Shown piece after piece: positions 7,190 through 16,509 of a stretch of DNA of 64,000 bases. The notes under the pieces were generated by a model. It ran no database searches. It had not been told where the DNA came from and worked only from the letters and a program-made list of their open reading frames with translations. Within the stretch, counting starts at the first letter, position 1. Every line of letters starts with the position of its first letter. Origin of the DNA: Bacteroides sp. 214 (GTDB taxonomy: Bacteria > Bacteroidota > Bacteroidia > Bacteroidales > Bacteroidaceae). Made by a program: the position numbers and the translations under genes. The stretch lies in the NCBI RefSeq assembly GCF_010501015.1, contig NZ_QVML01000002.1, forward strand, positions 434,001 through 498,000, read 5' to 3'.

Positions 7190-10100
7190 TTAATTTCTAT
7201 GTGATATTTGATACCAACCGCCATTGTAATAGCGCAAAACAAGGGTGTCGCCGGTTGCCATTTCGATGTATGAAACCGTACCACCATTGTTGTTGTATAT
7301 CTGTCCACCCGTTTGGCTTGTTACGCGGATTTTATTACTTACACCGGTCGGAATGGTGATGTGAACCAAGAATGACACGGCGATATTCCCGACCTTATTG
7401 GTTACTTGCGTTTTTGTTGGTAAACGAACCGTAAACGTAGCCGATGGAATTGATGTAAACACGAAAGAATGTGTTCTATCGAAAGACACTTCCAATATAT
7501 CATTGTATGCTTGCCCAATGTACTTATCATCAAACAAAGCATGTCCGCCGACACTAAACATGTTGCCGCTATTCCAAAGAGAACGTCTTGTGTACCAATA
7601 ATCCATGTTATCATTCGGAAATTTTGCACGTGTATAAAGTGCCGTCCCGGATGAATAGGAATTGTTTTCCATGTTCAATTCATGTCTTGCCAAACACCGC
7701 ATTCCACTTGATGCCGGGAAAACGTTTGTTCCTATCCCTGTCCAAGAATAAGCATCCGAGAACTTCAACAATGAAGATAGTATTGAAAGACCAGCATTTG
7801 AACCGCCCGCATCAGATTCGGCAACACCAATTCGCCCGGAAGCAATTTGAAAACCGCCAATGTATCCAGATAAGGCGTTTATAATGCCCTCAATTGTAGC
7901 TTTTGAAGCAATAACCGAACCATCTTGCAACACCCTGAAAGGTGCGGTCGCTCTATTTTCAAACGAAGCACCCGCCCAAATTCTTATGGATGTTGCTGCC
8001 GTTCCTTGTCCTGTGATACCCGCCAAGATAGAACCAGAAGAACCCGCCAATTGAACCGTCCCGGACGTTACAATTCCGCCATCAATGGTTGTCTTTGTGT
8101 TATCATAATGCACGGCAATTACCCAATCATTTGCGTTGTAACTGCCGGACGTTCTTTTTGTCGCACATCGGCGCAAATCCACTCCATTCACCCAAAGGTC
8201 GCCAATATCATAAGGTGGATATGGTGTTGAAACAAACACACGCCGCTTGCCATCAGCGGTGTCTTGGGCGGTACTTGCCGCAGCATACGCATCAATTGCC
8301 TTTTGGTCTTCAATTGTTGTCCATGAAAATGTTGTTCCACTTTTAGAATATCGCTTCAACAACTTTGTACTACTTGAATACCACATATCGCCAACATGCT
8401 TATCCCTTACGGCTGTCGTTGTCCAAGATGTTGACGGGTCGGATGTTTGAAACCACGTTTCAATTTTTCCATCAATTTGAGTAACCAAATTGTTTATTTG
8501 GGTGTTATACGTTCCATTGATAAAAGTGTTCAAACCTGAATCATCCGTATATTTTGAAGCAAGTTCCCAATCGCCGGAAGAATAAGACCCTGTCAATCTG
8601 GTGGTTTTGCATCGGTATATTCCACCGCTTGCCCCCTGAACCCAAAGGTCGCCAACTTCATAAGGGGTTGTTGGGGTGGTGGTGAATATACGGTTCTTGT
8701 CCTTTGCCAATGCAAGTGCTTCGTTTGCCAATGCAAGTGCTTGTGCCAATTCTGAATCCTGCAATTCTTGCCACTTGTACGTGTTGCCCTCTTTAACCCA
8801 TCGCCAAACCTTTCCGGTTGCCGTGTTATAAAACAAGTCGCCAAGATGATTTTCTTTGTCGGCTGTGGTTGTCCATGTATTCGCCGGTGCATTGCTTGTG
8901 GTCGGGTCGTATGTTTCAAAGAATTGTTCAATTTGACCATCCAATTGCGCTTGAATTTCCGAAAGAATACCGGGCAATGTGTTGTTGATAAAATCCTTTG
9001 ATTCAAGTGATTCTTGCCCCAATTCTTCAAGTGTCTTTTCTTGACCATTTGACGTGAATACAATTCGACCGCCGATTTCGGAATTGTCCAAATCAAAGTA
9101 AGTAGTTCCATCAGCCGATTCAATGCGCCCGGTCTTGATGAACCGACCGTTTATCATGGTGAACCCATACGACAAGGCGATTGAACGGACACCCAATTCA
9201 ATATCAACCGAATTGACCACGCCAATCCAGAAATGATAAAAATTGGCATCTTGTTCAACTTGGATTTGTTCGGTCGAAAAGATGATTGAACCGGCATCAC
9301 CTGAGCGTTGACATTTTGCATAAATGTAGTACGGTGTTGTGTCGCCCGTCAATGTGGTTTGGTTGTCTGCCAATATCCACGAACGCGCCGAATCTTCATC
9401 AATAGTGTAATGTGTCAAGACACCGCCTTGAACACGGATAAGATTCTTATTTCCGTTGTAGTTGGGTTGCAACACCGTATTTGTCAGTCCGAACTGCATG
9501 GACTTTGCACCGACCGATAATGCGAGCGTATCAATTGAATTTGGCTTGATTTTTTCGGTGTAATAGTCGCCCTCTGGGTCAAATACCATATTCATCAATT
9601 CACGTGAAGAACGCCAATTTGCACGCGCTTGTGTCGGGTCTTTCAGGTTGTTTATGGTTATAATCTTATCAATGTCGATAAGTTCCGAAATAACCCTATT
9701 TGTTACGCTTTTTTCAACCGTATCTGATATTGTAAGGGTGTAACTATATTCATGCAACAAGTCGCGGGAAAACGCACGAACACGAACCGATTTGTCCACG
9801 TCAATATCATCATCTTTCACCGGTATGTAGTCGCCGACCATGATAAGATTGCCGGTTGTTCCACCTCCGACCATCTTTTCAAGGAAAGTTTCGGTGATTG
9901 ATAAGCCATATTGCACTTTTGGTTGGCAATTCTGGTCGTAATACGTTTCACCCTTGTTTGCCAAGTCGTTTTCCGCTTCAACTTCGTATTCTTCCGGCAA
10001 GGCAACGTCTAACAACTTGTATTCGTTTCCAACACCGAATTGAAATGCGGCTGAACTTTCGCTTGGGAATACATCACCACGTTCATCGGTAAACTTTACC

Positions 10101-11152
10101 AATGTGAATGTCTTTGTTGCATGGTCGTATTCATGCACATCAAAGTCATATCCGGCAAGGTTTCCCGTATTGAAGTGAACTTTTGCCGACACGCCGTTCA
10201 ACAAGTATTTGGTTGTAACGCCGTCCGCTTCTTTGGCATTCAAGTCAAACATGGAATTGTCAACGAACTTCAATACTGAATCGCCCAAAGCTGTAACCGT
10301 TCCGGTTCGTCTTGGAAACACATCTTCAAAATACTTTTTATCTTCCCAAATGCCATATTTTGCAACGGCATCAGCCTTTTCAATGTATGATTGTGCTTTC
10401 GTCTTTCCCGGAAGACAAAGGCGTTGCGCACGGTACTTGTTTGTGATGTTCTTACTTGAACCATACACTTTCAATCGTGTAACTATGTTTGCCGATGATA
10501 CGTTTTGACGGTCAAGTGCATAAAGTCCTTTGCCTTTCCCATACTCAAACGTGAATGGGAATGTTTGCCCGGACTTTCTGAAATGGATGATATAAACACC
10601 GTTTGATTGCTCGATTTCAAATTCATAACCGAATTGTTCACACAGCATTTGAAGAACCGACAAGCAATTGTCCGATTCACCAAACACCAAGTTCACGTCT
10701 TCAATCGTATCAGGACAATCACCCAACCGCCACTTGCCCGGCATCACCCTGTTAGCATTTGAAACAAGGACGGTTGCAAATCGGCGCAAATCACCAATCA
10801 GGGTGTCCGCTTGTACGTCTTGCAACTGATTGTTGGTTGTGTCAATGGTCAAGTCATACGTTGCACGCATCAAGTCGTATTGGATACCCTCAAATTCAAG
10901 GTCGTATGAAAATCCAAAGTTTCCTGTTTTCTTCACCTTGGGCAATCGGTTCATCTTGTAGATACGCCCGAATATGGTAATGGAATCACCAATGCCGTAT
11001 TCTTGTTTGAAAGGTGATTCGACATTGATGTTCACAACATCTTCCGCAAGCAAAGCCATATTTTGCTTTGCCGACTTGATTTTTGTTGCGGTTCGCTTGT
11101 TCTGCATGGGAACAAGTGAACCATCTGGTCTTGTGATTATAATTTGCTCCAT
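7190..11152 (-). CDS. Phage tail hub / receptor-binding structural protein (1,320 aa)
   Basis: The largest protein of the island. The N-terminal roughly 600 residues (MEQIIITRPDGSLVP onward, with DSITIFGRIYKMNRLPKV) follow the plan of Bacteroidales phage tail proteins that form the baseplate hub. The middle has three similar modules, each with a DLWV/DLFY/DMWY segment and a SGSY or TTTA motif (for example GDLWVQGASGGIYRC, GDMWYSSSTK, GDLWVNGVDLRRC), linked by short coiled coils, a repeat typical of tail fibres. The C-terminus is beta-rich and ends in YYNGGWYQI. It probably positions the receptor-binding end of the tail. A tail tip without a tape measure or tube gene is unusual. Confidence 0.8.
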   Translation of the reverse strand: MEQIIITRPDGSLVPMQNKRTATKIKSAKQNMALLAEDVVNINVESPFKQEYGIGDSITIFGRIYKMNRLPKVKKTGNFGFSYDLEFEGIQYDLMRATYDLTIDTTNNQLQDVQADTLIGDLRRFATVLVSNANRVMPGKWRLGDCPDTIEDVNLVFGESDNCLSVLQMLCEQFGYEFEIEQSNGVYIIHFRKSGQTFPFTFEYGKGKGLYALDRQNVSSANIVTRLKVYGSSKNITNKYRAQRLCLPGKTKAQSYIEKADAVAKYGIWEDKKYFEDVFPRRTGTVTALGDSVLKFVDNSMFDLNAKEADGVTTKYLLNGVSAKVHFNTGNLAGYDFDVHEYDHATKTFTLVKFTDERGDVFPSESSAAFQFGVGNEYKLLDVALPEEYEVEAENDLANKGETYYDQNCQPKVQYGLSITETFLEKMVGGGTTGNLIMVGDYIPVKDDDIDVDKSVRVRAFSRDLLHEYSYTLTISDTVEKSVTNRVISELIDIDKIITINNLKDPTQARANWRSSRELMNMVFDPEGDYYTEKIKPNSIDTLALSVGAKSMQFGLTNTVLQPNYNGNKNLIRVQGGVLTHYTIDEDSARSWILADNQTTLTGDTTPYYIYAKCQRSGDAGSIIFSTEQIQVEQDANFYHFWIGVVNSVDIELGVRSIALSYGFTMINGRFIKTGRIESADGTTYFDLDNSEIGGRIVFTSNGQEKTLEELGQESLESKDFINNTLPGILSEIQAQLDGQIEQFFETYDPTTSNAPANTWTTTADKENHLGDLFYNTATGKVWRWVKEGNTYKWQELQDSELAQALALANEALALAKDKNRIFTTTPTTPYEVGDLWVQGASGGIYRCKTTRLTGSYSSGDWELASKYTDDSGLNTFINGTYNTQINNLVTQIDGKIETWFQTSDPSTSWTTTAVRDKHVGDMWYSSSTKLLKRYSKSGTTFSWTTIEDQKAIDAYAAASTAQDTADGKRRVFVSTPYPPYDIGDLWVNGVDLRRCATKRTSGSYNANDWVIAVHYDNTKTTIDGGIVTSGTVQLAGSSGSILAGITGQGTAATSIRIWAGASFENRATAPFRVLQDGSVIASKATIEGIINALSGYIGGFQIASGRIGVAESDAGGSNAGLSILSSLLKFSDAYSWTGIGTNVFPASSGMRCLARHELNMENNSYSSGTALYTRAKFPNDNMDYWYTRRSLWNSGNMFSVGGHALFDDKYIGQAYNDILEVSFDRTHSFVFTSIPSATFTVRLPTKTQVTNKVGNIAVSFLVHITIPTGVSNKIRVTSQTGGQIYNNNGGTVSYIEMATGDTLVLRYYNGGWYQISHRN

Positions 11153-11161
11153 ATTTTTTAT

Positions 11162-11815
11162 TTATTGTGGAATGCAATCATTCAATGAATTTATCAATCT
11201 ACGTTCAAGTTGAATTTGCTTCATGTTCTGATACAGTAATTCAAAACGCTTCGTGTTATCTTCTTTTTTTGCATTTTCAATCATTGCTTTTTGTTGTTGA
11301 TGTTCTGATTCCAACTTCCTATACATCTGTTTATATGATAGATTCATTTGTGCAATCCACATATCCATGTCATTATTTGCATAGTATTTTGATGCCTGTA
11401 CACTAATATCAATCATTCCTTTTATATGCTTATAGTCAAACAAATGAACCTTTTGAGTTAGAGATAATAAAGATTCAATGGTAAGCACTTTAAGAATATT
11501 GGCTTTTCGGAATGATATTTCATTCAAATTGCTGTAAATCACATCATTTTTGTCTATTTCCAATAGAATGAAGCGAATGTTGTTGGCATCAGTACAACAC
11601 GATATAAGCAATCGCAAAAACCAATCAAATCCCTGTGTGAATAATGGCAAATAAATCCCATATATCCCGTTGGGACTTGTTTCTTGGACACTATGTGCCT
11701 TGAAATCCCAATTGCTCACACAAAACATTTCGTTTGGATTTGTATTTGAAATACGAATAACAAACCGCCTGTTTTCTGGATGTATAAAGAAGTGTTTATT
11801 TTTAAAGACCATCAT
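11162..11815 (-). CDS. Hypothetical phage-island protein with C-terminal coiled coil
   Basis: 217 aa starting MMVFKNKHFFIHPENR. The start overlaps the end of the HD-domain gene (stop at 11802) by 14 bases, indicating translational coupling. An N-terminal mixed alpha/beta part is followed by an amphipathic helical tail (QMYRKLESEHQQQKAMIENAKK). No family recognised. It is transcribed with the tail hub gene, whose ATG is ten bases downstream. Confidence 0.6.
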   Translation of the reverse strand: MMVFKNKHFFIHPENRRFVIRISNTNPNEMFCVSNWDFKAHSVQETSPNGIYGIYLPLFTQGFDWFLRLLISCCTDANNIRFILLEIDKNDVIYSNLNEISFRKANILKVLTIESLLSLTQKVHLFDYKHIKGMIDISVQASKYYANNDMDMWIAQMNLSYKQMYRKLESEHQQQKAMIENAKKEDNTKRFELLYQNMKQIQLERRLINSLNDCIPQ

Positions 11816-12323
11816 TGTGATATGTGGTATTGAATAAATCAATGTTTTCGGCAAAAAATCGCCCTTTGGATGTTGCCATTCTATTAGGGGCAATCACAAT
11901 CCCGCAACGCCCTAAATCCAATCTATCGGCATCAAAACAAGTGTCAATCGTCAAGTCGCCAACGCGAATTGTCGTTGTATGAAGTTCACATGCTGCCATC
12001 AATTGCAAAAACTCATTATTGGTCAAGTTTTTAAGCAACGTACTTCGTAAACTTTCAATCATTTTAGCGGCACGAATACCATGTTCAATGTCCCGTCCAT
12101 CGCTTTCCCTACAAGCATCATGGAAATAGGCGAATAATTTGACAACGTATGGGTTCACGCCCGGTTGTGCCAAAATAGAACCATTTCGTTCCACTCTTTG
12201 CCAATGTGGAAGACCGTGTAAATCGCCCAATTTATAACCCTTGGTAACAAATTCAATTACTTTGTCCATGTCAACTTTATAATGGACGGTCGCCTTTCTT
12301 TGGAAAATATTTTTTAAGTTCAT
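11802..12323 (-). CDS. HD-domain protein
   Basis: 173 aa. HGLPHWQRV supplies the first conserved His, AYFHDACRESDG the HD pair, and FDADRLDLGRCGI a later Asp, the order expected for a small HD-type metal-dependent phosphohydrolase. Such proteins, common in Bacteroidales genomes, may hydrolyse nucleotides or nucleotide derivatives. Its substrate and reason for lying in a phage-like island are not evident. Overlaps the following gene. The region upstream (12324-12452) separates it from the small terminase gene. Confidence 0.75.
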   Translation of the reverse strand: MNLKNIFQRKATVHYKVDMDKVIEFVTKGYKLGDLHGLPHWQRVERNGSILAQPGVNPYVVKLFAYFHDACRESDGRDIEHGIRAAKMIESLRSTLLKNLTNNEFLQLMAACELHTTTIRVGDLTIDTCFDADRLDLGRCGIVIAPNRMATSKGRFFAENIDLFNTTYHNDGL

Positions 12324-12452
12324 ATCAATTATTGTATGTTATTATGTTGTTTAACTCTGTCAATTTTGAATATGTCGTGTGTAAATCAGCGGATTACAAA
12401 TGAAAGTTCAAATCCTACACCGACAACAACCCCTATTTTGAAACCGTATTCA

Positions 12453-12854
12453 TTACTTTTCAAGTCTTCTTTCAAGTTCCACAATACGCGCGTCCAATTC
12501 ATCATCGGATAATTGCCCGAATAAATCTTTGCTATCTTTCCCGGTCAATTCAGTTCGTTCAACATACCCCCTTTCCTTGCCTTTTGTCTTCAAGAAAAAT
12601 TCAACCGCCCGGAAGCGGACACTTTCATTCTTGGAACGCATCAAGGAATGCAATCCCTCTTCTGCGATGTCGAAATTCTCTTCCAAGATGTCATCCAACA
12701 ATTCAGGTTTTTTTTCGGCACGTGCTTTTACGGACTGTCTTGTGTATGGAATACCAAAAATCTTTGTGATTGCCCTTGCCGTTCTGGCATACAATCCGGC
12801 ATTCTCTCGAAGTACAGTCCAAAATTCTTTATCTGAAAGTCGTTTTTTTGCCAT
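12453..12854 (-). CDS. terS: Terminase small subunit-like protein
   Basis: 133 aa from MAKKRLSDKEFWTVLREN. An N-terminal HTH-like part (ARTARAITKIFGIPYTRQSV) is followed by KNESVRFRAVEFFLKTKGKERGYVERTE and an acidic C-terminal helix DDELDARIVELERRLEK. This resembles phage small terminases, which recognise pac/cos DNA and load the large subunit. It is separated from terL by about 6 kb, so the packaging genes are not in their usual order. The call rests on domain layout and genomic setting rather than a strong signature. Confidence 0.68.
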   Translation of the reverse strand: MAKKRLSDKEFWTVLRENAGLYARTARAITKIFGIPYTRQSVKARAEKKPELLDDILEENFDIAEEGLHSLMRSKNESVRFRAVEFFLKTKGKERGYVERTELTGKDSKDLFGQLSDDELDARIVELERRLEK

Positions 12855-12873
12855 ATCGTCAGTTTTTGTAAAG

Positions 12874-13149
12874 TTATCCCTTGATTGATTTGCATAACAT
12901 TTGCAATGTTTCAATCAGCTTTTCAGCTTCATTCTTTGTTATCCCAACATCAATATAGCCGTTCAAACTGCCAAATTCATGTGGTTCTTTATCTTCGATT
13001 GAGCCTATTAAGAAGAATATTTTTTCTTCTTTCTTTACGACTTTTTGTGTTTTGGCATCTATCGTTTTTACGGGTGCTTTTTGCACATAAAACGTAACAT
13101 CTGATTCGTTTTCAATCGTATACACTTCTTGTTCTTTTCCTTTTTTCAT
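12874..13149 (-). CDS. Hypothetical small protein (91 aa)
   Basis: Starts MKKGKEQEVYTIENESDVTF. Two beta-rich segments are followed by a C-terminal helix (NEAEKLIETLQMLCKSIKG). No known family. It lies 19 bases upstream of the terS start and is preceded by another small gene, so it belongs to the replication-to-packaging part of the operon. I chose the ATG at 13149 because it gives a compact protein; an upstream Met would add a non-coding-looking tail. Confidence 0.6.
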   Translation of the reverse strand: MKKGKEQEVYTIENESDVTFYVQKAPVKTIDAKTQKVVKKEEKIFFLIGSIEDKEPHEFGSLNGYIDVGITKNEAEKLIETLQMLCKSIKG

Positions 13150-13169
13150 CTTGAAATTATTTTTAGTTG

Positions 13170-13613
13170 TTATTTTTTCATTGACCAATACACACAATGT
13201 TCACTATCTATCATCAGAAAATTTACGGGAATATTCCGCGCATGTACTTCGTTCACCATCCTTTCAGAAATTGAGGGTGAAACAATTACAATTCGACCAT
13301 CGCGCCGATTGAACTTTTGTATTGCACCCATAGCCGTGAACGATTCTAAAACCGCCGAAAAAGGCAATCCATCATTTTCAGGTGTACACACTTCACACAT
13401 TAAATGTGTTTCAACATCATCTTCATGTACAACTGTGTGGACTATCACAAGATTTTCTTGCCCTTTTAGTTCTAAATCTTTTTGATAAATGCCGGTTACT
13501 TTACCCCAACCGCATTTTTTAGAAATTTCATGGATATTTGTTCTAATCCATTCCACAAATTTTTGTGGAGTTCCGACATATTCATATATCGGCAATTTGC
13601 TTTCATTTTCCAT
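13170..13613 (-). CDS. Hypothetical protein (147 aa)
   Basis: Begins MENESKLPIYEYVGTPQKFV. The sequence looks like a compact alpha/beta protein, with VIVHTVVHEDDVETHLMCEVCTP in the centre and RIVIVSPSISERMV near the end. I do not recognise the family. It lies directly downstream of the DnaD-like replication gene with 17 bases between them, so a role in element replication or its control is plausible but not shown. Confidence 0.6.
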   Translation of the reverse strand: MENESKLPIYEYVGTPQKFVEWIRTNIHEISKKCGWGKVTGIYQKDLELKGQENLVIVHTVVHEDDVETHLMCEVCTPENDGLPFSAVLESFTAMGAIQKFNRRDGRIVIVSPSISERMVNEVHARNIPVNFLMIDSEHCVYWSMKK

Positions 13614-13630
13614 TTTTGTTGATTTTATAT

Positions 13631-14551
13631 TTATTCGTCCCATATATCATTCACGCTTTTGGGCGAACCGCCCGCCGGGGCTTTGTCATTATAGTTGCCC
13701 TCTGCAATCTTCACCCAATTCTTTGGATTCTCGAATACCCAATCAAAAGTTGCTTTCCATCCGTTCTTGTTGTCGCCACGCAAAAATTTCGACTTTTCCA
13801 TTGACTTGAAAATGTTTTCAAGCAAAGCCAAATCAAACTTCATTTCTTCAAGTCTAATTCTGATTTTCTGTTTTCTGGTATCCGATAACTTGATAATTCG
13901 CGGATAAGACGGGCAATTTGTATGGTACAATTCAATGATTGCTTTGAAATCTATGTTTTTGCCCTCTTTTTTGCCTCGTGGCAAACTTTCTTGGTATTCG
14001 TGGGTACTTGGTTCAGATGAACCAAAACCATTACTTAAATCATCATTCTCTATATTTTCAAAGGAAGAATCGAAATCATCCGAAAAGTCATTTTCGGACA
14101 TATTCTTATAAGAATATGAATTGTTATTTTCATTATTATTCTTATTTCCTTTATTGTTTGGGTCTGTCTGTGGCTTTTCCGTGGACTGTTTGCGGTCTGT
14201 CTGTGGCTTGTTCTGTGGTTCTGTTTTTTGGTATTCTTCATAATTACATATTGTAATTAAGGAAGTTACATTGTTTTTTTGTGGCTTTATTTGCCCCTCT
14301 TTTTCAAGTTCAACCAAGAACCGTTCAACTTTACCCCTTGACCATTGCCAACGAGAAGCCAACGTCCGGGAACTTGTTCCAAGCTGTCCACGTTCCACAA
14401 TCACCTTGTTGCCCCTTACATAGAAATATCCTTGCTTGTGATTTGCAAGCAATAGCAAGTCAATCCATGCTTGTGTCCGGGTGAATGGTTCAGACAAATA
14501 CATGGGATTGTCCATAATCTTTCTATGTAAGCTAATCCAACCGTCCATCAT
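13631..14551 (-). CDS. Replication initiation/DnaD-like phage protein
   Basis: 306 aa starting MMDGWISLHRKIMDNPMYLS, the hallmark of phage replisome-organiser proteins with an N-terminal winged helix (TRTQAWIDLLLLANHKQGYF, SSRTLASRWQWSRGKVERFL). A low-complexity Asn/Lys/Gln/Pro linker follows, then a C-terminal helical part (LLENIFKSMEKSKFLRGDNKNGWKATFDWVF) close to the DnaD C-terminal motif. These proteins bind the phage origin and help load the helicase. It overlaps the next small gene by four bases. Confidence 0.8.
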   Translation of the reverse strand: MMDGWISLHRKIMDNPMYLSEPFTRTQAWIDLLLLANHKQGYFYVRGNKVIVERGQLGTSSRTLASRWQWSRGKVERFLVELEKEGQIKPQKNNVTSLITICNYEEYQKTEPQNKPQTDRKQSTEKPQTDPNNKGNKNNNENNNSYSYKNMSENDFSDDFDSSFENIENDDLSNGFGSSEPSTHEYQESLPRGKKEGKNIDFKAIIELYHTNCPSYPRIIKLSDTRKQKIRIRLEEMKFDLALLENIFKSMEKSKFLRGDNKNGWKATFDWVFENPKNWVKIAEGNYNDKAPAGGSPKSVNDIWDE

Positions 14552-14781
14552 ACTTCCTTGGCATTGCTTGTGTTTAAGGTGTATACAACCAACCCTTGCA
14601 AATTATCGCAATGGAAATGAATTGCTTGTAGCACCCACCAACAAGCTGCCGTCCTTAATTTGTTTGATTTTTTTGCTCTCATGGCAACAATTATTTTTAA
14701 GATGAATAATTCAAAAAAACATTGTTGCGAAACCCTTTTATTGCATAATCCGGTGTTGCGTGTCCGAATTAAGGTTGCCAT
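14548..14781 (-). CDS. Small hypothetical phage protein
   Basis: 77 aa, or 44 aa if it starts at MRAKKSNKLRTAACWW (14682). The C-terminal 44 residues look the more gene-like, and their stop overlaps the start of the DnaD-like gene in a TGATG junction. The N-terminal part has an odd composition and may not be translated. No family recognised. Confidence 0.4.
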   Translation of the reverse strand: MATLIRTRNTGLCNKRVSQQCFFELFILKIIVAMRAKKSNKLRTAACWWVLQAIHFHCDNLQGLVVYTLNTSNAKEV

Positions 14782-14787
14782 GAACGC

Positions 14788-15054
14788 TTATTGGTCAATC
14801 CAAAATTCCTTAACCCGCTTTCGTTTGCTTACCTTTACCCATCGGTCTTTCACGGGAATCCCATACTTGTTCCGTAATAAACTGATGTACTTCGTTAAAC
14901 AAACCGTGTGGTTTGAGAACACCGCATCCAATGTTGTGAGAATTTGCCCCGATGCAAGGGCTTCATAAACACATTGTAGGTCTGAACCCGCTTGTGTTCC
15001 CGGCAACGCTTCCGTTGCCGAAAGATGAACTTGATTGTTTTTTTCTGATTCCAT
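14788..15054 (-). CDS. Small winged-helix-like phage protein
   Basis: 88 aa, MESEKNNQVHLSATEAL to VKEFWIDQ. The second half (LTKYISLLRNKYGIPVKDRWVKV) looks like a HTH of the kind found in short phage regulators that select between pieces of DNA by conserved R/K residues (KVSKRKRVKEFW). It lies in the early gene run between the DUF3853-type gene and the replication gene, a normal site for a control protein. Function not known. Confidence 0.6.
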   Translation of the reverse strand: MESEKNNQVHLSATEALPGTQAGSDLQCVYEALASGQILTTLDAVFSNHTVCLTKYISLLRNKYGIPVKDRWVKVSKRKRVKEFWIDQ

Positions 15055-15072
15055 ACGAATTGAATTTGAAAA

Positions 15073-15357
15073 TTAACGTTTACCTTTTCTATTAGCCATA
15101 CCCGCAAGAACTTCATCCGACTTGAAAATCAGAATCCGCCCCCACTGTGTACAAGGAAATAGTTTTTGATTCTTTATTTTCTGCGCGGTAGGCACTGAAA
15201 CATCTAAGAACTTGGCTAAGCCACTAATTCCACGAATCAAAGTTGTTTCTTGTTCTTGCTTTTTGGCTTCATGTGTTTCACGTTCTGCCAAAGTTGCTTT
15301 CACAACGTCATTTACAACTTCGTTCACATACTCCTTTATTGTTGCTTCTAAATTCAT
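15073..15357 (-). CDS. DUF3853-type DNA-binding protein
   Basis: 94 aa with an N-terminal acidic helix followed by the HTH-like segment LIRGISGLAKFLDVSVPTAQ and QWGRILIFKSDEVLAGM, close to Bacteroidales helix-turn-helix proteins of phage and integrative elements. It is the first gene after a terminator and has its own -7 box at 15381-15388, so it begins a new transcription unit that includes the replication genes. Regulator or excision accessory are both possible. Confidence 0.68.
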   Translation of the reverse strand: MNLEATIKEYVNEVVNDVVKATLAERETHEAKKQEQETTLIRGISGLAKFLDVSVPTAQKIKNQKLFPCTQWGRILIFKSDEVLAGMANRKGKR

Positions 15358-15380
15358 ATTGATAAACTATTTGTTTGATG

Positions 15381-15388
15381 CAAATTTA
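15381..15388 (-). promoter_or_regulatory. -7 box for the replication operon
   Basis: TAAATTTG on the minus strand matches TAnnTTTG and lies 24 bases before the ATG at 15357. Confidence 0.6.
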
Positions 15389-15555
15389 GGTCGCTTATAT
15401 CAAACTATTTAATATTGAACAATGAAGATACGTTTGAGTTATTCACACTTGGGTTCAGATTTTCAAGCAATTACCATACAAGCCAAGGGGCGATTTAATA
15501 AGTTTACTAAATAGAACAACTACTTTGACCGGAGATAAACATTCAAATTTGAACC

Positions 15556-15600
15556 ATAAAAAAATCCGCTCACATGGCATTACCCTTGTGGCGGACACAT
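15556..15600 (-). terminator. Terminator of the integrase-distal operon
   Basis: TCCGC (15565-15569) pairs with GCGGA (15591-15595), with further pairing of CAC and GTG inside. On the minus strand a run of seven T follows. It ends transcription from the integrase-16219-15621 genes and separates them from the replication operon. Confidence 0.7.
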
Positions 15601-15620
15601 TTTTTTGTTTCGGATTTTAT

Positions 15621-16217
15621 CTATTGTTTCAAATAAACGCTTTCGAGTTCATTTTTCATTTCTACATATTGAGAACAACACAACAAATCATCATGCAGCT
15701 TTAGGGCATGCAATATGTTACTGTGGCTTTGATTTAAGATTTTTGCTATATGGTTCTTTTTGATTTTTAGATGCTCAAAGCAATAATGACAAAACAAACT
15801 TTTTGCAAAAAATTCTTCATTTGTACGTCCCTTATTTCGGTAGAAATCAAACCCATATCCCAAGCGAACATGTAAGCAATTCCGTAATTCCTCTGTTTTA
15901 TCAAAGCTGTCATAAACGGGTGATGGGTTTTCGTATAGAACCATCTTTTGCATTGTTTGCATGATTCCCCTTTCTGTAATGCAATCGGAAGACTGAAACC
16001 AACCATCTATCAAATAGATGGCATCACATGACAGTAAGAGTTTGAACCATTCGACAACATCTTCTTTTGGCAACTCCGATATATCTAAGAACCCCAATTC
16101 ATAAGAATTGAAGACTTCGCATTGTGTGGTTGCTGATAAAAGTTCTTCTGCCTTGTGGAATCGTTGTTCCACGTCAATAGCAACCCCACTTGTATTCCCG
16201 GATATGTATATTTTCAT
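15621..16217 (-). CDS. Deoxyribosyltransferase-like (DUF4406) protein with DnaA domain IV-like C-terminus
   Basis: 198 aa. The N-terminal half (MKIYISGNTSGV, CDAIYLIDGWFQSSDCITERG) follows DUF4406/nucleoside 2-deoxyribosyltransferase-like folds, where 'D.. YLID.W..S' marks the nucleotide pocket. The C-terminal 70 residues (HYCFEHLKIKKNHIAKIL, SNILHALKLHDDLL) resemble DnaA domain IV, the part that reads DnaA boxes. The join of a nucleotide-processing fold and a DNA-binding HTH is notable. Next to the integrase, it may regulate or start replication. The domain calls come from motif resemblance only. Confidence 0.62.
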   Translation of the reverse strand: MKIYISGNTSGVAIDVEQRFHKAEELLSATTQCEVFNSYELGFLDISELPKEDVVEWFKLLLSCDAIYLIDGWFQSSDCITERGIMQTMQKMVLYENPSPVYDSFDKTEELRNCLHVRLGYGFDFYRNKGRTNEEFFAKSLFCHYCFEHLKIKKNHIAKILNQSHSNILHALKLHDDLLCCSQYVEMKNELESVYLKQ

Positions 16218-16218
16218 T

Positions 16219-16509
16219 TCATCGTTGTTTTAAGTACAAAGCACCATCAATAATTGACCCGATATATTCCATCTTGGAAATATCAATTCCTTTCATTAGT
16301 TCCGGCACTCCCGGATATACGGCGACAAAGACCTTGTTTTCCTTGACTGATTGTTCAAGTAAGTTGTAAACCTTTTTAATATCCCCTATTGCAATTGGCA
16401 GTAGGGATATTATACTTGAATATTCCTTGTCCGGATGGTCGGTGGTGAAGTAATAAAACAACGCTTCACCGCTCAACTTTGTGTAATCGCTTTTATTTAC
16501 TTTTTCCAT
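16219..16509 (-). CDS. Hypothetical protein (96 aa)
   Basis: MEKVNKSDYTKLSGEALFYYF to DGALYLKQR. The start overlaps the end of the integrase gene by 17 bases, and the stop is one base before the 16217 ATG, so these three genes are an operon. Probably a small alpha/beta protein; no recognised family. The tight coupling to an integrase suggests a role in integration/excision control or satellite regulation, but this is inference. Confidence 0.65.
   Translation of the reverse strand: MEKVNKSDYTKLSGEALFYYFTTDHPDKEYSSIISLLPIAIGDIKKVYNLLEQSVKENKVFVAVYPGVPELMKGIDISKMEYIGSIIDGALYLKQR

Noticed and set aside
12324..12452. tRNA-like stretch with GTTCAAATCC and GTCG...CGAC ends
   Set aside because: Too short (about 51 bases), no D arm, and the T-stem does not pair; a chance or heavily decayed tRNA.
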